Made by a program: the position numbers and the translations under genes | Assembly (NCBI RefSeq): GCF_014529535.1 | Contig: NC_050736.1 | Span: 4,650,001 to 4,714,000 of the forward strand | Source of the DNA: Bradysia coprophila | Taxonomy: Eukaryota > Arthropoda > Insecta > Diptera > Sciaridae | Direction: 5' to 3' | Length of the DNA: 64,000 nt | Shown here: one piece after another, positions 62,001 to 64,000 of the stretch | Numbering within the stretch: the first letter of the stretch is position 1 | How the letters are laid out: every line of letters begins with the position of its first letter | The notes under the pieces: model-generated | What the model was told of the DNA's origin: nothing | The model's database searches: none | What the model saw: only the letters and a program-made list of their open reading frames with translations

Positions 62001-62050
62001 CCCGGATCGTAGGATGGAATGATTTTTAGTCTGTTACCGGGACAGATACC
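44027..62050 (-). CDS. p130CAS: p130CAS adaptor protein, 5' end outside window (601 aa seen)
   Basis: Exons 62050-61832, 45671-45121 and 45062-44027 join in phase to a TGA. The first visible exon begins GICPGNRLKIIPS, the last strand of the Cas SH3 domain; the rest of SH3 must lie upstream of the window. The next exon starts VVTPQKCGDVYLYDLLPTPN and has the YDxP substrate motifs YDTP, YDSP, YDIP and YDIP plus an FDIP, which recruit Crk SH2 when phosphorylated in other Cas proteins. A Ser-rich stretch follows. The last exon has the YDYVSL motif, matching the Cas Src-docking YDYVHL, and the C-terminal four-helix Cas/FAT-like domain to the end (ALKVAMLQ). Cas proteins link FAK/Src and integrins to actin and Rac signalling at adhesions. 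The substrate region is short compared with vertebrate Cas. The 16.2-kb intron 45672-61831 contains the nested SDR gene and several repeats. Confidence 0.9.
45672..50726 (-). other. p130CAS large intron, 3' half
   Basis: This is intronic DNA between the last common acceptor and the nested SDR gene. Apart from the foldback element 49641-50599 I see no gene. Frames such as 46240-46449, 46783-47040 and 48347-48643 have no domain and no splice context. Confidence 0.5.
49641..50599. mobile_element. Intact foldback element, near-perfect palindrome of 959 bp
   Basis: Left arm 49641 to about 50107 and right arm about 50140-50599 are reverse complements at about 98-99%, around a loop of roughly 30 nt. 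The tips are GAGGGATTCTTTTGAAAAAC. Flanks share CAAT (49637-49640 and 50600-50603), a possible 4-bp target duplication. The two 127-codon frames (49652-50035 plus, 50205-50588 minus) are mirror images of one non-protein sequence. A 9-bp insertion (near 50070-50090) is one of the few arm differences. Relatives are at 8178-8500 and 29491-29764. Confidence 0.85.
50727..50732 (-). terminator. Probable polyadenylation signal of the SDR gene
   Basis: AATAAA on the minus strand lies about 73 nt past the stop codon at 50805. That is a normal distance for a compact insect 3' UTR. Confidence 0.5.
50805..51686 (-). CDS. Classical short-chain dehydrogenase/reductase, intronless, nested in p130CAS intron
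   Basis: A single open frame encodes 293 codons from the ATG at 51686, or 268 from the ATG at 51611 (MSFHGKVVLITG). The second fits the usual start of insect SDRs of this group. Counting from it, the cofactor motif TGASSGIG is at 11-18, VGRN at 35-38 (the Arg suggests NADP(H)), NNAG at 88-91 and Asn113. The catalytic Ser140, Tyr153 and Lys157 are in place, and the late PIDGG motif is present. All active-site residues are intact, so the enzyme should work; the substrate is unknown (a ketone, hydroxysteroid or acyl type is possible). The 25-residue extension from the first ATG has several Arg/Lys and no acid until its end, so it could be a mitochondrial presequence. The gene is transcribed in the same direction as its host. 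It may be an old retrocopy or simply an intron-poor SDR. Confidence 0.9.
   Translation of the reverse strand: MLSSVRFVRLTSSKRNCLLSSCSEIMSFHGKVVLITGASSGIGAACAEYFAKEGALLALVGRNAERSARVAEKIKQCGVKVAPLVILADISVDSKRIINETIAKYGRLDILINNAGFSIPGTIENTTAEDFDSVMGTNVRGTFLLTQLAVPYLIATKGNIVNVSSVVGLRAFEGILAYATSKAALDQFSRCIALELASKGVRVNTVNPAVIDTNFHTIEFGFARSTSEFVATRQSHAEMHPIGRYGQTEEVVAAIAFLANESAGFVTGVNLPIDGGFSIKSPLGGDPTKLWKS
51687..61831 (-). other. p130CAS large intron, 5' half
   Basis: About 10 kb of AT-rich intron lie between the SDR gene and the SH3-end exon of p130CAS. I find one MITE (52109-52264), poly-A/T runs (for example near 55300) and a small TCTA run near 61465. Open frames are short and lack domains. 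Enhancers or alternative first exons of p130CAS could be here but cannot be placed. Confidence 0.45.
52109..52264. mobile_element. GGCCGAAAACACACGAGC MITE, copy 2
   Basis: TTAGGCCGAAAACTCACGAG on the left and TTTTCGGCCTTA on the right are the same inverted ends as the element at 23539-23682 and share GCGTTGATGGAATCGACAAT. The centre TGGAAAACACAGCATAATTG mirrors CAATTATGCTGAGTTTTCCA. It lies about 420 bp upstream of the SDR start. Confidence 0.75.
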
Positions 62051-64000
62051 CTGTGGGAGGAAAAGAGAAAAGGTTCAATTTAGTATAAAAAAAACTCTGA
62101 AAAAGTAAGAGTCAAAGACGAATATTTTTACTGATTGAGTTAACTATCGTTACTACTCGTTACGTCCGCAAATACACTCTGTATTTCACTGGTGAAATGA
62201 AATTGTAAAATGAGAGATATCAGTTTCTTGAACACAATAATTACATGGTGAAATAGAAACGTTGAAGACATAATACCGAGAAGACTTTTTTTAATTCCGT
62301 ATTTTCTTTACCTTAACGATTGCGTTGGTAAACCTCTTCATTCATATTTACGATCATTTCCATTATTAATTCATCACAGAAAAAACCAACGAATCTGAAT
62401 ATAGTTGCTGCATGCATGTCCGTCGCACACTGTTCTCATCTTACTGGTGTAATGATGATATCTTTCCTTTTGATTTGATACAGAATATTAAATGACTCTT
62501 TTTTACTGATCAGCAAATGATTGATCAATGTGTCAATTCAACGGTTTTCTTCATTATAACCACACCCTTGCATCGATACTGATTGCTCACAATTCCAATT
62601 GATTTTTTAAAATTGAAATTGATTATTGTATCGGAAAAGTTGCGGAGACAGCGATGAAAAAAAAAAATCCCGAGAGTGATGTAAAAACAGAAGAGGAAAT
62701 AGATTTCACAGATACGTGTCGTTTATGATGACATCCGCTGTTTAGAAATGTCTTTTTCAATATGAAAAATGTGGCACAAGTAACATGCAATTAATAAGAC
62801 CTCGAAACTTTATTTCTTTGCAAAGAATCTGAGGGATAAAAAAATCCACTCTAACTATTGTAAAGAAATGATCGGAAATAATTCATCTCTTCTGATCGTT
62901 ACGTTACATAAACTAATGTTCCGCATGACCTTAATTTCTCCTTCCTAATTGAGAATACTTTGTATGCAAATTTCAAGCACATACGTCTCTGTTAATCATA
63001 CATAAAAACAATAAATTTCCAATTGGTTTCTCAATCAAACCAACACAATAGACAATTTAGTTTCCCATTGAAAACATGACCGTTTTCGTTTGTTGAGCCA
63101 ACAAAACGCTTCGCGCACATAAATCTATTGATTTTAATTCCTCAATCATATCAAACGAGTATTTAACACATTGATTTTTCGATTAGACAGATTCATTGAA
63201 TGTAAAATAAGCGGAACATGTACGATTACAATGCTCTCCGTAGATAGATTAAGGTTGGGATTGTGACAGATGTCAGAGATTAATTTAATGGCATAGTGCC
63301 GGAGAGAACAGGAATTTAAACAGTGAAATAATTTAATCTGTTTCAGTTTATAAAACAAGAAATGTGTTGACGCTTTTATACTGTGTACCAGTGTACCTGT
63401 TTATGAATTTTGTTGAGATTGTGTATGCTCATGTTTTATGTAACACACATACAACCATGCGATGATAATCCATTAAAAGCATCGGATTTATCCCTGACAC
63501 AGCTTCGCAGCCATTTTTCCCATAACTTTCCATAGAACGAAACATAACACAACATACAACTTCTACTCCGCATTTTCCAGTTCTTTCACGACCCAAACTG
63601 CAATCATATATAATAGCACCTCACTGTTGTCAAAATGTTGACCTTTTTCCCGAGAAGATAGGGATGATGGTACGTACACAACTGTCGGCATATACACTTT
63701 TATATTGTGGTATGATTAAGTGCCGCAAAGTCGAATAACGTGTAAGACAAACAACCAACAATAAAAGAGTGGAAATAAAAGAAGTTAAATTTCCCCGCAA
63801 ATGGAAAAAGCAACGAAAGCATAACACCCATAATTTCTCTGCCGTAATATAAGTTTGTGCCACACAAAGCACTAGAATTATACTTCTTACCATTTCAAAC
63901 GGAAACATTCGAAGCATAAATCCATAGTGTGATTAAAAGAACCTTTGGAAGTTGCCATTGTTTTGTTTAATGGGTTTAGCACCCTTTAAAATGGATTTCA
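62051..64000 (-). other. Upstream p130CAS intron, continues past the window
   Basis: The acceptor of the SH3-end exon is at 62051-62053 (CAG on the minus strand). I looked for the rest of the SH3 domain (a WW pair and ALYD) on the minus strand up to 64000 and did not see it, so this stretch is intronic. The frame 63630-63917 has two hydrophobic runs but no family resemblance and is not called. Confidence 0.5.

Noticed and set aside
63630..63917. Hydrophobic 95-residue frame as a small membrane or chemoreceptor exon
   Set aside because: No receptor motif, no phase-matched neighbours and location in a p130CAS intron; AT-rich sequence easily gives hydrophobic frames.

Overview
The window looks like nuclear DNA of an insect, most likely a dipteran and perhaps a lower (gnat-like) fly. 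The evidence is AT-rich non-coding DNA, short GT-AG introns (often 60-75 nt), insect-type gene families and many small inverted-repeat transposons. The taxon is inferred from gene resemblance only; no search was run. No bacterial operons, rRNA, intact tRNA or CRISPR arrays are visible. Exon structures were rebuilt by hand from splice signals and reading-frame phase.

Layout. (1) 0.36-0.78 kb: a truncated, inverted copy of the 5' end of the LRR gene at 38.9 kb. (2) 1.7-5.1 kb, minus: a five-exon gene for a 1,052-residue, probably nuclear protein of unknown family with repeated GPKS motifs. (3) 6.7-7.4 kb: a palindromic element built of CGATAATATCG units, flanked by a 12-bp direct repeat. (4) 7.5-9.25 kb, minus: a six-exon CIB-family EF-hand protein of 185 residues whose exons are mostly too short to show as long ORFs. 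(5) 10-12.3 kb: hairpin and foldback elements. (6) 13.2-15.3 kb, minus: a five-exon rhodopsin-class GPCR of the Tre1/moody type (357 residues). (7) 15.4-29 kb: AT-rich DNA with no gene I can support. (8) 29.2-34 kb: a dense repeat cluster, including a decayed non-LTR retrotransposon RNase H fragment and tRNA-like repeats. (9) 34.4-37.9 kb, plus: a nine-exon ZNF598-type E3 ligase (942 residues). (10) 38.9-41.2 kb, plus: a secreted leucine-rich-repeat protein (553 residues). (11) 44.0-62.1 kb, minus: the 3' part of p130CAS, with a 16-kb intron that holds an intronless short-chain dehydrogenase gene and a nearly perfect 959-bp foldback element. The first p130CAS exon(s), with most of the SH3 domain, lie beyond 64 kb.

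The genes do not form one pathway. They are neighbours in a euchromatic stretch: ribosome-collision surveillance (ZNF598), cell migration or barrier signalling (Tre1/moody-type GPCR), integrin-linked scaffolding (p130CAS), calcium sensing (CIB), extracellular LRR recognition and an NAD(P)-dependent oxidoreductase. The most unusual material is the set of inverted-repeat elements and the unidentified GPKS-repeat protein. I did not find a convincing new multi-gene system.
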